From positions 223,098,043-223,162,042 of the forward strand of contig NC_061510.1 in NCBI RefSeq assembly GCF_022539505.1: a DNA stretch of 64,000 nt, in the 5' to 3' direction. Origin of the DNA: Lolium rigidum (taxonomy: Eukaryota; Streptophyta; Magnoliopsida; Poales; Poaceae). Positions 22,448 to 34,085 of the stretch are shown piece by piece. Each line of letters starts with the position of its first letter. The stretch's first letter is position 1. The notes beneath the pieces were generated by a model. The model had not been told where the DNA came from. It did no database searches and was given only the letters and a program-made list of their open reading frames with translations. Both the position numbers and the translations under genes were made by a program.

Positions 22448-23680
22448 AATCTCTTCTTGCTCATCTTCCTCTCAATGAAGACGAGTAGGAGGCTTGACTT
22501 TGCCAACGGGGCCTGGATGAACCTGTGAACATCATAGGTTTGGGAGGGAATAGGGGATAAGTGCACAAGCCATGAAATTAAAGATCAAGGAGGACACTAG
22601 CAAGCAACATAGGTGAAACTAGTCAAAGCGGTAGTACCGCAACCTGACCCGGTAGTACCGCCCGTGAACGAGCGGTACTACCGCTCAAGCTCAGCACATC
22701 TAGATCGAGATTGAGGACATGGCAAAGTAGTTCATAGTGTCACACATTGTTGCTAGCTAGTATCCCCGTACATGAAGAGCTTCCAAGAAGAGTTCTTCAC
22801 CACAAACCCCCACAAACCCTAGCCTATGCATCTAGGGAGTTCAACACACCCTAGAGAGAGAGAGATTAGGGCTCATACTAGAGGACATGGCGGAGAAGAG
22901 GATGGGGAAGCTTCTCCACGGAGGAGATTTGGCCGGGAATGGCTGGAGGAGGAGATCGGGGCCAGTCTCCTCGAGGTCTTGAGCTTGGGGGCGCCTTTGG
23001 CTTGAGGTGGGCGGGGGTATGTGGTGATTTTGGGGAAGAACCCGACCCACCCGGTACCTTAAGTCAAAAGCGCAAGCGATAGTACCGCTTACCGGTACTT
23101 GCCAGGTACCTCGGGCGGTAGTACCGCTCTGGGGCAAACTTCTGACAGTCGTCAGGTTACTGCCCCTAAGAGGTAGTACCGTCCTGAGGTCCGGTAGTAC
23201 CGGCCTCCAAAGCTCAAAAACACTCAGATTTTGGTGTAGACTTGTGCTTTTAGACTGAATTGGCTCAAGAGGTAGATATTGGCTTAGGATTAGATGACAG
23301 AACTGTTAAGGTACTACTCAACCAAGCTTGCAAGAATCAAAGCATGAAAAGCCAAACTTGGGTGAATCTCCCACGAAGAACATGGAGAAAAGAAGGACTA
23401 GAAGTAAAGAAAAAGAAAACCAAAAGAAAAATCAAAGAAAAAAAGAAGAATCAAAAAGAAAAACTCCTCAAAGAGGAGGTTGATGGCCGAGGCCACCGTG
23501 TGAGAGTAAAGTGGTGTGAGGTCGCGTAGATATATCTAGGATTCACGGCCACAACTCAACATGAAGCTCATTAGTCACTTAGATGACAAATACAGAATGT
23601 TTTGGATTTCTTTATGCATTATGGGGGAAGGGATAGCTCAATAAGTTTAAACCGCACTCCCCCTATGTTCATGCATGCTT
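22448..23680 (-). mobile_element. Leader/LTR-like block with GGTAGTACC palindromes
   Basis: Upstream of the gag-like ORF on the minus strand. It carries repeated GCGGTAGTACCGC-type palindromes at 22630-22690 and 23070-23210, the same word as in the LTR at 19664-20437. This suggests an LTR/leader region of the same or a related element. A lysine-codon-rich purine tract (AAGAAAAAGAAAACC-like) spans 23395-23470. No TG/CA boundary could be fixed. Confidence 0.4.
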
Positions 23681-23685
23681 TCCAT

Positions 23686-26080
23686 CTAGACATATAGCAC
23701 GAAAGTGGTATGAATGTCCACTCTCGATGCAATGTCCGGATGAAACACACAAAGGGAGAGAAGCAAACCTTTATCGTTGACCGGTAGAGCATGAGAACAT
23801 TTCCTTGTCGGTCTCATCAAAGGAGTGTTGACACTTGAGGTACTTTGGGGTTTCCATACCGTTGACCCCTTACATATCTTTCCCTTGAGTATGTCTTGAT
23901 GTACTTTGCTTGAGATATGAAAGGGTCTTGAGCTTTTGCACACCGGCGAGAATAGACCATAGGGATAGATTCCTGTGGGGTCTTTTGATCTTCATTAAGG
24001 TTTAGGTCCTCGCCTTGACCCTCATTGTTGTTGATGCCGAACTTGAGGTTGTGGAAGAGGTGATCTTTCATTTGGTTGTTCAACGGAAGAAGATTGGCCT
24101 TGTGGTGTAGATGGCTCCACATAGGTGGAACTTCGTCCTTCCCCGACACTCGTAGAAGGTAGCTTTTGAGGTCGGGAAGTGCCAACACCCATCCTTCCTA
24201 CGGTAACCGGGGGAATTGCATCTCCTTTCTCACAAGAAGCACTTCGCCCCTCCAAAGAACTATCATCTTCATCAAAAGTCTCATCACACAATTCCACAAA
24301 CCACACAATAGACTCATACTCCATCATCATGTTTGAGTGTCTTCAACTAAGGTTTGTCTCCCTCTTCCGGCAACCCCATGATGTTAGGGTAAGAATATGG
24401 CTAGGAGTATATGACGGGTTCCTTCTTTGCCAATGAAAACATCTAAGATATTGAAATTTAACTTCATTCCATTGTTGCTCCTTCTTGCGAGGATCATGGT
24501 GTAGAACTTGCATTGAACTTGTTTGACAAACTTCATCATGGTTCATTTACTTCAACGCAATTCCTACAAAACACGATCTCTACACAAGAAATCATTTTCT
24601 ATTAGTTCGAGACCGTGGCCTCTTGGAGAGACTAGCTCCACAAGAGAGCCACCACATGTTCATTGTAATAGGTACAAAGACCCAAGCGTGTAAAGCAATG
24701 AACGGAGAGAATTGTAAACAAGGGTCTTGACAAGGTAGGACATTATCACCACCTTGTCAAGGCCCAATACCTTTAAGCTTGCTTGTGTTGTCATCATGAG
24801 AATGGTAGAGATAGATGACTTGATGACGACAACAAATTCCTTGCTTCCGGTCATAAGACTTGTGGCTTCAATATCAACCACCCAATAAGCACCACCGAAA
24901 GCAAGGCCCTTCATGGATCAAGACTTGAAAATAGGAACCCATTTTTCAATGGGTCTTATCATGATGTTCCTCTTTATTTTGATCCTTCTTACTATCTTCT
25001 TCTTCTTTCCCTTGATTGCCACTTCTCCCTCATTGCATGAGTCCTCATGGGCTTCAACTCTAGCTTCAATGACTCATTCCAAGAATTGGGCTTGGATTTG
25101 GAGACTTTCAATTTTGGACTTCAAGCGATTGACTTCATCTTCATGATCCGGGTGGGGGTGGGTGATGTCAAATACTTGAACCTCTTTCTCCTTATTCACC
25201 CGGAATTGTTCCGATAATGCTTCTTCAAGAAGAGAATTCCTTTTCAAGAGCAAACGCTTGTGTCTTTCCAAGGTGGCAATGTCGTCTTCATGGTTACAAC
25301 AAATGTGGTCCTTGCTTGAGAGTTGGTATTCTTTCAACGCTTCATCTTGCATGAGCTTGATCACCATAAGCTTGGCCTTGTCCTCTTTAGAGATGCAATT
25401 TCATCCTCATGGTTACAACAAGTGACATTCTCCTTGCTCAAACGAACTCACTCCATCAAGGACTCATTTTTCCTATCATTCACTTCAACTAGCTTGGCCT
25501 TGTGTCTCTTTAGAGTGGCAATCTCCTCTTCATGGTCACAACATTGCACCTTCTCTTTACTCAAGCGATAGTACTCATCCAAGGCTTCCTCTTGGGTGGA
25601 AATTACTTCCAAGAATCTTGCATTGTGTCTTCTCAAGAAGCAAACTTCGTCAAGGAGCTTGTCACAACATGAATTGGGACCTTCATCTTCTTTCTTCTTG
25701 TACACTTCTTCTTGAGGATGCCTCCCCATCTCGGATAGGAGCTCAAACTTGCTTTCCAAGGATTTGAAGTCCTTGGTAAGGGTTGCAACATCCTCAAGCA
25801 ACCATTCATGGCTTTCTTCAAGATAATGCTTCTTCGTCTTGAGCTCATCCACCCAACCAAGAGCATAATCTCGGTCCTTGATGAGTTGGGAGATGAGGGA
25901 ATTGTTGGAGTCTTCAAGAACAATAGCACTAGCTTCAAGAGACATACGCATGCACACTTCTTCCACATGAGCTTGAGTGAGAGAGATAAGCTCTAATTCC
26001 GCCTCCTTCTAAAACCTCTCCCTTTCCACCATACGGTCTTGATCTCCTAGCATGTTAGTGAGAGGAGCATCCAAACCCAC
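23686..26080 (-). pseudogene. Coiled-coil retroelement ORF, frameshifted
   Basis: Broken minus-strand coding sequence. The longest open part (25448-25966) is heptad-rich coiled coil (DRDYALGWVDELKTKKHYLE, LTKDFKSLESKFELLSEMG). From about 25610 down to 25250 it includes three tandem repeats carrying SKE-x3-CC-[DN]HE-x2-IATL-x-RHK-like motifs. Downstream parts at 24022-24330 and 23817-24188 are low complexity and charged. The paired cysteine/histidine pattern in a coiled coil resembles the spacer region of some grass retroelement polyproteins. A host origin cannot be excluded. Several frame breaks rule out a working gene. Confidence 0.45.
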
Positions 26081-26159
26081 AATAGATATAGTATTTGAAG
26101 AAGGTGTAGGTTCGGAACGGGATACTACCTTCAACAATACCTTTGCCACTAAGTAAATA

Positions 26160-27000
26160 TCATTATTAATTTATTGTTTTTCACATTATTTTTCCTATCT
26201 ACATAATAAGAACTAAAAAAATAGAGCCATTGTCTCTTTTTCTTCCTTCCTCTATTTCTTTTTGGAAAATTGAGGACCAAATGCAGTTGATCATTATTTT
26301 AGTCTTATCACTACTTGGTATCTGTGAATTGTTCTGTCTTTTCATTTCCGAATTTCTTCTCTTTTTTCTTTCATTTCTTAGTGTTGCTTTTTTATTATCC
26401 CAGTTTTCCTATTTCTTTATTGTTCAGTCTTCTTGCTCTCTTCATCATTCTTCAGTCTTATTTCACTATTTTTTCTGTATTTCATTTGGATTTTTCCTCT
26501 ATCTCTTTCTTCATTTTTTAGTCTTCCTTCATTCTTTTTCCAGTCACCTCAGTTCTTCCTTTCTTTAGTCTCTCATTTCCACCGTCTTTCTTCAGTTTTC
26601 ACAACAGTCTTTATTTCAGTTTTCTATCTTTTCATTCATCTTGTTTTCCCTCTATTTTTAGTTACTTTTTATCTCTTCGGTTCACTTTAGTCTTTCATTT
26701 CATATTTCTTCATTTTTTCACTCCGTTATAGTTTAGTTTTATTCCTCAGTACAGTCTCAATCTTTATTCTTTAGTACCCTTTCTATTTGTCTTAATTTCT
26801 TGTGTTATTTTTTTATTTTTATCAGTTACTCGGTTCTTTACTTTTCACATCTGTCTTCATTTCACTTTTGATCTCTTCATTCATATTGTTTTCTCTGCTT
26901 TTAGTTTCTTTTATCTCTTTGGTTCAGTTCTCAGTTCCTTTTTTTTTTGCTCAATTTGATCCACTTCAGTCTTATGTATCATATTTTCAGTAATGGGATA
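26160..27000 (+). repeat. Polypyrimidine low-complexity tract
   Basis: About 800 bp in which the plus strand is overwhelmingly T and C. Degenerate words such as TTCAGTCTT, TTCATTTC and TTCCTTTCTT recur dozens of times. The open frames here encode only Phe/Ser/Leu-rich strings caused by composition. It looks like an expanded, degenerate microsatellite. Its left edge follows the coiled-coil ORF fragment. Purpose unknown. Confidence 0.7.
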
Positions 27001-29200
27001 TTAGGACTTTCCTTGCTACCGTTTTATGAATTTCTTTCCTCGCAAAAATCGTATAAGTTGGACATGTATCTCCTAACCCAGTACAGTATTGGGTACTAGA
27101 ATGTGATAAGGCAAGCCAGCAAGATTTCAGGAAATGCTGACCCTCTGGTATGTGTCCTATGCTCCTACTCTATGAAATATGAACACAAACTACACCTGTT
27201 TTAGTTGCTCCACAAGTTGATAACAAAAAACAGAATTAGTCTTGTTTTCTACTGGTTATGAAGTGGTGAGGAGATGGATGTGCTCCCAAAGCAGCACACC
27301 TCCAACATCTCTGGCACCACGGATTCCATTGTGTAGCACATATATGCCGCTATACCTTTCTGGTTTCAAATGCATTCTTGTATATCTAGTCCATTTTATC
27401 TGGCATATCATATATAGAATGACAAATGGGTTCCTTCCCTTTTCTGGTGGACTGAATTTTTTTATTTGGTTTCTTGTATAGGAGCGAGACTTGATAACCT
27501 TTACTGTAGATCAACATGTCTAAATGCCGAAAACTTTGTAATTTGTCTTGGTATATAATCCTGTCCTCTTTTTCAAACACTCTATTTTCTCCTAGTGTGA
27601 CCACGTGAATGATGCTGTAAGGATATCAACTTTTTGGTTGTTATTCTGCCACCATCAGAAATGAACACAAAAAATTGTAGTGACACACATCGTAGCATCC
27701 AGTTGTAGCGATACGCTTTCTTTCACACATGTTCCTGACAATATTCTGGCCGGGATATTTTGTTCGGTCTTCTTTGTTCTTCAGTTAAACATGTTCATCT
27801 TATTTTCTCATTCTTTTGTTCAGCCTTTTCATTTTAGTCTCTTAGATTGTTCTTCCGCTTTTTAGTTTCCCGATTAAGAGGAAGATGTGTTCAGTAAGAC
27901 CCACTTCATTGCTTTGGTTTAGATATCTTTTCCATCTTCATGATGCTTGCATTTAGGTATGCCGTGTCCTCTTTCATGTGCAGTAGTAAGTTCCTCTTCA
28001 TCTTCTAGTTTTTGTTGATGGACAAGACACCCTTTCAAAAAGATTTAGGCATTGAAAGCCTTTTACTTTCTTATTTTTCTAATATGTTGTTATCACTTAC
28101 CAGGTTGGCGATTGGATTAATTCTTGCATCAGGATCAATCATTGACAGGGTTAATGATTCACACATTCTTTCAGATGTAACATCTAGCGAATACAGTCCA
28201 ATTGACCTTGTACTGAAGCTCTAGGCACCGATACATTCGGTCGCTTGGGAAATGTTTTGTCAGGCTGAAACGATCCAAGTTGTGGAAGTGATAGTTTGCT
28301 TAGACATTTTGTTTGTGGATTTGCATCTAGAGGATATCAATCTGCTGCAAGTATTTGCTTCCGTTGAGCGTCTTCTATCCAATGTTGGATTAAGTATTCC
28401 GGGTTTGACGGTCAAGTGTTGCGAGTATTTGGATCTCAAATATGGTCCTGTATGTGCTAATTCATACTAATGCACATGCTCATCTGTCACATTGAACTTC
28501 TGCTATGAATGAATGAGTTATTTACTAGAGCTTTGTACTGCAATTAGGTTCTGTTCAGTAGGCCACACATCACTTTATGAATGAAGTTCTGCACCGTGGC
28601 TTGTTGTGTCCTTTTTGTTTTTGTCTGCTGATCGAGAAGGACACTCCCAGCTGTTCATAATCAAGCTGCTCATAAGAGTACCTCGTTCTATCTCTACTTT
28701 GCAGTGCATATAGCCGTTATTTGCAACGTTGTGTTTTTTTGCACGGTAATTTAATTTCATGGCCCCGGGTGGAATGAAATAGGAGTACTAGATTTGGTCC
28801 AGAACTAAACCCGGTGGAATCAGTTACGGAGTACCTACTCTGCTCCAAAACTAAACCGGACCATACCGCCAAACAGGAAAAAGCAAAAAAAGGTAAATAA
28901 AAATCTGACTTAAGGTGAATTGGAAAATCATCGCTGATGGTTAGACACTTAGTGGCAAAAGACATCATAAATCAGACAACGCCCTCTCCATTTATGTTTG
29001 GAAGAGATTGCAAAATCTTCCATAATCCAACCAAAAAGAGTGTTTGATATCACTATAGCTTTAGCATTGAAGTTCGCCGGCAGTTGAGTGAAGAAACAAT
29101 ATTGAGGTCAATTTGAAAAAGTAATTGGTTTCAGAATTCATCGGTGGAACGCAAAGTGGATATTAAAGGATCATTCAATATCTTTGCTACTGAGAAAAAA
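27001..29200. other. Intergenic, possible gene relic
   Basis: Ordinary AT-rich sequence. A plus-strand ORF at 28252-28470 (VVEVIVCLDILFVDLHLEDI) and one at 27680-27865 have no recognisable motif. Intron-like T-rich stretches between them raise the possibility of an old multi-exon gene or transposon. I cannot name it. Confidence 0.3.
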
Positions 29201-29208
29201 GGATAGTA

Positions 29209-29330
29209 CTCTCCCGTCTATAACATGATGTATCAACTTTATCTAAATTTGAATGTATCTAGACCGCATTTAGTATATAAATACATCCAAAATTTAACAA
29301 AGTTGAGACATGTTTTTATAGACAAAGGAG
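29209..29330. mobile_element. Stowaway MITE
   Basis: A 122-bp imperfect palindrome with Tc1/Mariner-type MITE features. It is flanked by TA at 29207-29208 and 29331-29332. The left end CTCTCCCGTCTATAA pairs with the right end TTTATAGACAAAGGAG, and the internal arms contain ATCTAAATTTGAATGTAT and its complement. It lies about 60 bp past the stop codon of gene 3, probably within or next to its 3' UTR. Confidence 0.85.
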
Positions 29331-29392
29331 TAACATGCATTTTCCAAGATGAGGAGTTTTAACAAGAAAGCAATTATTTATCAGCATTAATT

Positions 29393-31213
29393 CTAATAGA
29401 AGATCCTTCTTTCAGGGTTGTTCATGGCCCAGCCTTCGATCTCGCGCCTCAATTCAGTCTGAATCCATAGCGGCCCCGGGACAAATCCACAGTAGAGTTC
29501 ATCAAGAACCAGAGCGTTGCAGAGCAAGAACTTGGCTAGCGTTCTCTGTGCCCTGCCCCCCTGGTAGTGCACTAGGTTAATCTCCCTCACTCGATCCGTC
29601 AAGCAAGCGATCATCGCGGTTGGTGCGTCCAGGACGTTGTGCTTGTTGTACTGAAGATGGTGCACGTAGAGGAGTTGGCGTTCCTTGCAGCCATACCGGC
29701 CGCCAGGTAGCCGCTCGTAGTCGTAGTCGCCAGGCTCGGGTTCTGGTTGGAAGAGCAGCGAGAGCACCTCTAGTTCCGGAGCGTGCTGGAGGATCCTGCT
29801 CATCGCGCTGACAATGGTGGCATCGTCATGCGGCAGGCATCCCATCATCTCGAGGTGTCGGAGGTTAGAGAATTTCTGGAAGCTTATGAAGGTGTCGTGG
29901 TGGAAGCCAGAGCCCAGGCGAGCAGACTGCAGGTGGAGGTGCTTCGTGTCTACGAACAGCTGCAGAAATTCCCTGAGCTTGGTGAGCTCCTCCGACGACC
30001 ATACCTCCTCGCCGCAAATATCGACCTTGCAGGACGTGAGCGACGACCCCGACGTGCCGCTCATGGTCAGGAACGAGTCCTCGGGGACGGTGCCGCGGTA
30101 CTCGAAGGCTTGAAGCTCTGACGAGCCGACAGCGACGCTGGCCAGATTGTGGCAGCACCGGAGCGCGAGTCTGCGGAGGCGGTTGTCGAGGAGGGAGAGG
30201 GTCGTCACAGTATCGCAGGCCTCGAGCGTGAGGTCAGCGAGTCCCAGGCAGGCGGAGATGAGCCTCTGCACTTCTTGCCCGTCGTCCGATACGCGTACGA
30301 GGAGCAGCTCCTCGAGGGAGGGCAGCATGATGGTTCCCGGCGGGGAGAGTCTGCAGGGCCCAATGCGGAGACATCGCAGCGATCTGCAGGAGAAGAGACC
30401 ACTCGGGACGGTGTACTCCGGCTTCGGCAGTTCCCACCGTGGTACATATGCGACCTTGTCGGATTCCGAGGAGACGGCGTCGTCGTAGTCCTCATCGGTC
30501 ATTGCTTCACTGACGTCGTCGGCGTCAGAGCCGTCAGCATCATCGTAGTCCTCATCGGTCAATGCTTCATTGACATCGTCGGCGGCAGAGTTTTCATTGT
30601 CGATGTACTCCTCGGAGGCGGAGATCTCTTCTCTGACATCGTCGTTGGAGGGGAAGCCGTCCTCGTCGCCGTGCTCCCCGACGATAACCTCCTTCGAGCT
30701 AACCGCGGTCCTGCCACGGGCCTCCGTGTGTAGGGAGTAGGGGCGGATGCAGATGGTGGCGCGTCGGAAGCGGAGGTCGAGTTCGAGTTCGGCACCGGCC
30801 TGCTTAAGAGAGTACGAGATCCAGTTGTCGACGGTGCGCGAGTCGCCGCCGTGGTACCCATCCATGTCGACGCGGAGCGCGCGCAGGGGCTGCGCGGCAT
30901 CGTCGGATCGTACGCGGCGCTGGCGGGCGAGGAGAGCGGCGGTGACAGCGGCAGTGAAGGGCGGTGGCGGGTTGGGATCCTTGGGTGGGCTGTAGCCAGG
31001 GCTGTAGCTATGGTAGTCGTCGTCGTAGCTGGGGATCGGTTTCTCCGGCTCCTCTAGGGAGACAGTGTGGACGCTGGCGAGGACGCGGCGCCACCTGGTC
31101 GAGAGCGCGGCCGCGCGCGCGGCTTCCTGCGCTGGTAGGAAAGAGAGGATGTGGCCGAGCACGCCGTCGGCGAGCTTGCTGATGCGGTCGTCGCCGATCT
31201 GGGTGCTCCCCAT
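29393..31213 (-). CDS. F-box/LRR protein (gene 3)
   Basis: Intact ORF of 606 aa, paralogous to gene 1 over its full length. The F-box is at about residues 8-50 (DRISKLADGVLGHILSFLP, AALSTRWRRVLA). A Ser/Tyr/Pro-rich stretch is at 60-90 and an acidic linker at 178-255. LRR-like segments follow (CLRIGPCRLS, LPSLEELLLVRVSDDG), then a C-terminal FBD-like part (REINLVHYQGGRAQRTLAKF, GPLWIQTELRREIEGWAMNN). The linker contains tandem units of about 20 aa built on DDV-x-EA-x-TDEDYDD. Two are nearly identical at 211-250 and a more degenerate one precedes them. Gene 1 has only a short Asp run there. The predicted role is SCF-type ubiquitin ligase substrate receptor. The ATG at 31213 is followed almost at once by the F-box. 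Confidence 0.9.
   Translation of the reverse strand: MGSTQIGDDRISKLADGVLGHILSFLPAQEAARAAALSTRWRRVLASVHTVSLEEPEKPIPSYDDDYHSYSPGYSPPKDPNPPPPFTAAVTAALLARQRRVRSDDAAQPLRALRVDMDGYHGGDSRTVDNWISYSLKQAGAELELDLRFRRATICIRPYSLHTEARGRTAVSSKEVIVGEHGDEDGFPSNDDVREEISASEEYIDNENSAADDVNEALTDEDYDDADGSDADDVSEAMTDEDYDDAVSSESDKVAYVPRWELPKPEYTVPSGLFSCRSLRCLRIGPCRLSPPGTIMLPSLEELLLVRVSDDGQEVQRLISACLGLADLTLEACDTVTTLSLLDNRLRRLALRCCHNLASVAVGSSELQAFEYRGTVPEDSFLTMSGTSGSSLTSCKVDICGEEVWSSEELTKLREFLQLFVDTKHLHLQSARLGSGFHHDTFISFQKFSNLRHLEMMGCLPHDDATIVSAMSRILQHAPELEVLSLLFQPEPEPGDYDYERLPGGRYGCKERQLLYVHHLQYNKHNVLDAPTAMIACLTDRVREINLVHYQGGRAQRTLAKFLLCNALVLDELYCGFVPGPLWIQTELRREIEGWAMNNPERRIFY
30481..30600 (-). repeat. 60-bp tandem duplication in gene 3
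   Basis: Positions 30481-30540 and 30541-30600 align base for base with a handful of substitutions. The shared core is CATCGTAGTCCTCATCGGTC-like. Each unit encodes 20 residues of the acidic linker. The duplication keeps the frame. Confidence 0.9.
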
Positions 31214-31400
31214 CGCGGCTGATCGAGGGAAGTCCAGGTCGACATCACTTCCTTGATGCCAGGGTTTATATGGGCTTAGATTAGAAACCGATTGGAAAAA
31301 TAATAATATAGCTAGAGTGGAAGCCCAGTAGCCCAGACAACAAGTATATTAACTCATGGCCCATAACGTTCGTGTGTAACTGCCCTCTCGAGTGCAGATT
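31214..31400 (-). promoter_or_regulatory. Putative promoter of gene 3
   Basis: A TATA-like CATATAAACC lies at about 31263-31272 on the minus strand, 50-60 bp upstream of the ATG. GCCCA/TGGGC elements are at about 31270-31276 and 31322-31335, and GGCCCATA is at 31358-31365, consistent with site II/TCP-type promoter elements. The leader would be short. Confidence 0.45.
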
Positions 31401-32049
31401 TGGTGCACCTGGGTCCCGGTTTTTTAAATATTTTAAAACTGTACCTCCATGTTTTAGAAAATCATAAAATTTATTTTATGAATACTCTGAATACTCATGC
31501 GAAGTTTTGGTAAAAATTGAGTTGTATTTTGAGCTACAGAGAAAAAATAAATCTGTGGCTTTGTATAGAGATAGTTTTTGTCAATTGTCTTTTTCTATAT
31601 CTATATCTATACCTACTAATAATTTATTGGAATTGCTGGAAATCCGCCATCCATTCCAAGTTTAGGGACCTAGGTTATAGTATCCCTATCAAAGAGCTGA
31701 CGAAGGGGATGAGCGGAAGAGGTCGTCTACTGGCACCTTATCATCCGTTAGATTAAGTGCATCAAAATTCGTGCAATCTTGTTGATTTGAGGTCCTCCAG
31801 GGCCGCTGCACGCTCGGCCGCTGGTTATTGCTTTGTTGTGGGCAGTTGGTCTGTTGCGTTTTCATGGGCTTTGCTTTGCTTCGCTTCTTTTCCATGCCTC
31901 GGTAGCATGTGACGTTTAGCAAATGTTTGTTCCTTTTTTCCGTGCTTCGTTCTTTTTCATTGCAAAAAAGAAATTAGGGACACATATATGGTAGCTGAGA
32001 AAAATGTTCCTGGCCATTGGATTACGTTATGATTTGCGCTAGTTTAGGG

Positions 32050-32289
32050 AGTTATAGATTAGTTGTAACTGAGATTTTTTTTTCTAGTTGCATGTGGTTC
32101 GCAACTGAGGTTTTTCTTCCAGTTGCATGTGATTGTTGCAACTGAGATTCGCCCACTTGCATATGGGTTAGATTCTTTTTTGTTGCATTTGGGACTTTTT
32201 TGTTTGTTACATGTGGGTTACAACTTAGATTTTTTTTTCCCAGCTGCATTTAGGTCGCAACTGAGATTCTACCAGTTGCATGTGGGTCG
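32050..32289 (+). repeat. GTTGCATGTGGG tandem repeats, left block
   Basis: Degenerate tandem units of roughly 35-40 bp, each containing GTTGCATGTGGGTCGCAAC (inverted GTTGC/GCAAC ends) followed by TGAGATTTTTTT. The same array, in the same orientation, resumes at 52753 on the far side of the MULE, so it was one array before insertion. Confidence 0.75.
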
Positions 32290-32486
32290 GGCGATTTTGA
32301 CAAAAATAACCCTTTTCTGAAAGAAAAACACATACTGACTCTCTACTATTTCACTCATCTAACCCTTTTGTGTGGCGCCCTTCCCATCGGCGCCACACTT
32401 CATTGTGTGGCTCCCATACGAGCGGCACCACACATCCATCCGACGTGGCCTGGTCGACGCTGCGCGCGGTTGACCAGCCGACGTGG

Positions 32487-34085
32487 TGATGGCGTGTATT
32501 TCACACGTTCGTTGGGCAACCCCAAGAGGAAGGTATGATGCGCACAGCAGCAAGTTTTCCCTCAGAAAGAAACCAAGGTTTATCGAACCAGGAGGAGCCA
32601 AGAAGCACGTTGAAGGTTGATGGCGGCGGGATGTAGTGCGGCGCAACACCGGGGATTCCGGCGCCAACGTGGAACCCGCACAACACAACCAAAGTACTTT
32701 GCCCCAACGAAACGGTGAGGTTGTCAATCTCACCGGCTTGCTGTAACAAAGGATTAACCGAATTGTGTGGAAGATGATTGTTTGCAGAGAAAACGAGTAG
32801 AAACAAGTATTGCAGCAGATTTGTATTTCAGTATTAAAAGAATGGACCGGGGTCCACAGTTCACTAGAGGTGTCTCTCCCATAAGATAAAAGCATGTTGG
32901 GTGAACAAATTACAGTCGGGCAATTGACAAATAGAGAGGGCATAACAATGCACATACATGTCATGATAAGTATAGTGAGATTTAATTGGGCATTACGACA
33001 AAGTACATAGACCGCCATCCAACTGCATCTATGCCTAAAAAGTCCACCTTCGAGGTTATCGTCCGAACCCCTCCGGTATTAAGTTGCTAACAACGGACAA
33101 TTGCATTAAGTATGGTGCGTAATGTAATCAATAACTACATCCTCGGACATAGCATCAATGTTTTATCCCTAGTGGCAACAGCACAACACAACCTTAGAAC
33201 TTTCACGTCACTGTCCCAGGTGTCAATGCGGGCATGAACCCACTATCGAGCATAAATACTCCCTCTTGGAGTTACTAGCATCAACTTGGCCGGAGCCTCT
33301 ACTAATAACGGAGAGCATGCAAGATCATAAACAACACATATGTAATAACTTGATAATTAACATAACATGGTATTCTCTATCCATCGGATCCCGACAAACA
33401 CAACATAGAGTATTACGGATAGATGATCTTGATCATGTTAGGCAGCTCACAAGATCCAACAATGAAGCACAATGAGGAGAAGACAACCATCTAGCTACTG
33501 CTATGGACCCATAGTCCAGGGGTGAACTACTCACTCATCACTCCGGAGGCGACCATGGCGGTGTAGAGTCCTCCGGGAGATGAATCCCCTCTCCGGCAGG
33601 GTGCCGGAGGAGATCTCCGGAATCCCCCGAGATGGGATTGGCGGCGGCGGCGTCTCCGGAAGGTTTTCCGTATCGTGGTTTTTCGCCTCGGGGGTTTCGC
33701 GACGGAGGCTTTAAGTAGGCGGAAGGGCGAGTCGGAGGGCCGACGAGGGGCCCACACCACAGGGCGGCGCAGGCCCCCCCTTGGCCGCGCCGCCTTGTGG
33801 TCTGGCCACCTCGTGGCCCCACTTCGTATGCTCTTCGGTCTTCTGGAAGGTTCGTGGCAAAATAGGCCCCTGGGTCTTGATTTCGTCCGATTCCGAGAAT
33901 ATTTCGTTACTAGGATTTCTGAAACCAAAAACAGCAGAAAACAGCAACTGGCACTTCGGCATCTTGTTAATAGGTTAGTTCCAGAAAATGCACGAATATG
34001 ACATAAAGTGTGCATAAAACATGTAGGTATCATCAATAATATGGCATAGAACATAAGAAATTATCGATACGTCGGAGACGTATCA
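32487..34085 (-). repeat. 3' LTR of element C
   Basis: 1599 bp. Its GCCTACTTAAAGCC (minus strand) at about 33707-33720 is the best TATA-like candidate, upstream of the GC-rich leader. It differs from the partner LTR by scattered substitutions and small indels. Confidence 0.9.

Noticed and set aside
26230..26993. Overlapping ORFs for hydrophobic, membrane-like proteins
   Set aside because: They follow from T/C-only composition giving Phe, Leu and Ser codons; there is no start context, homology or consistent frame.
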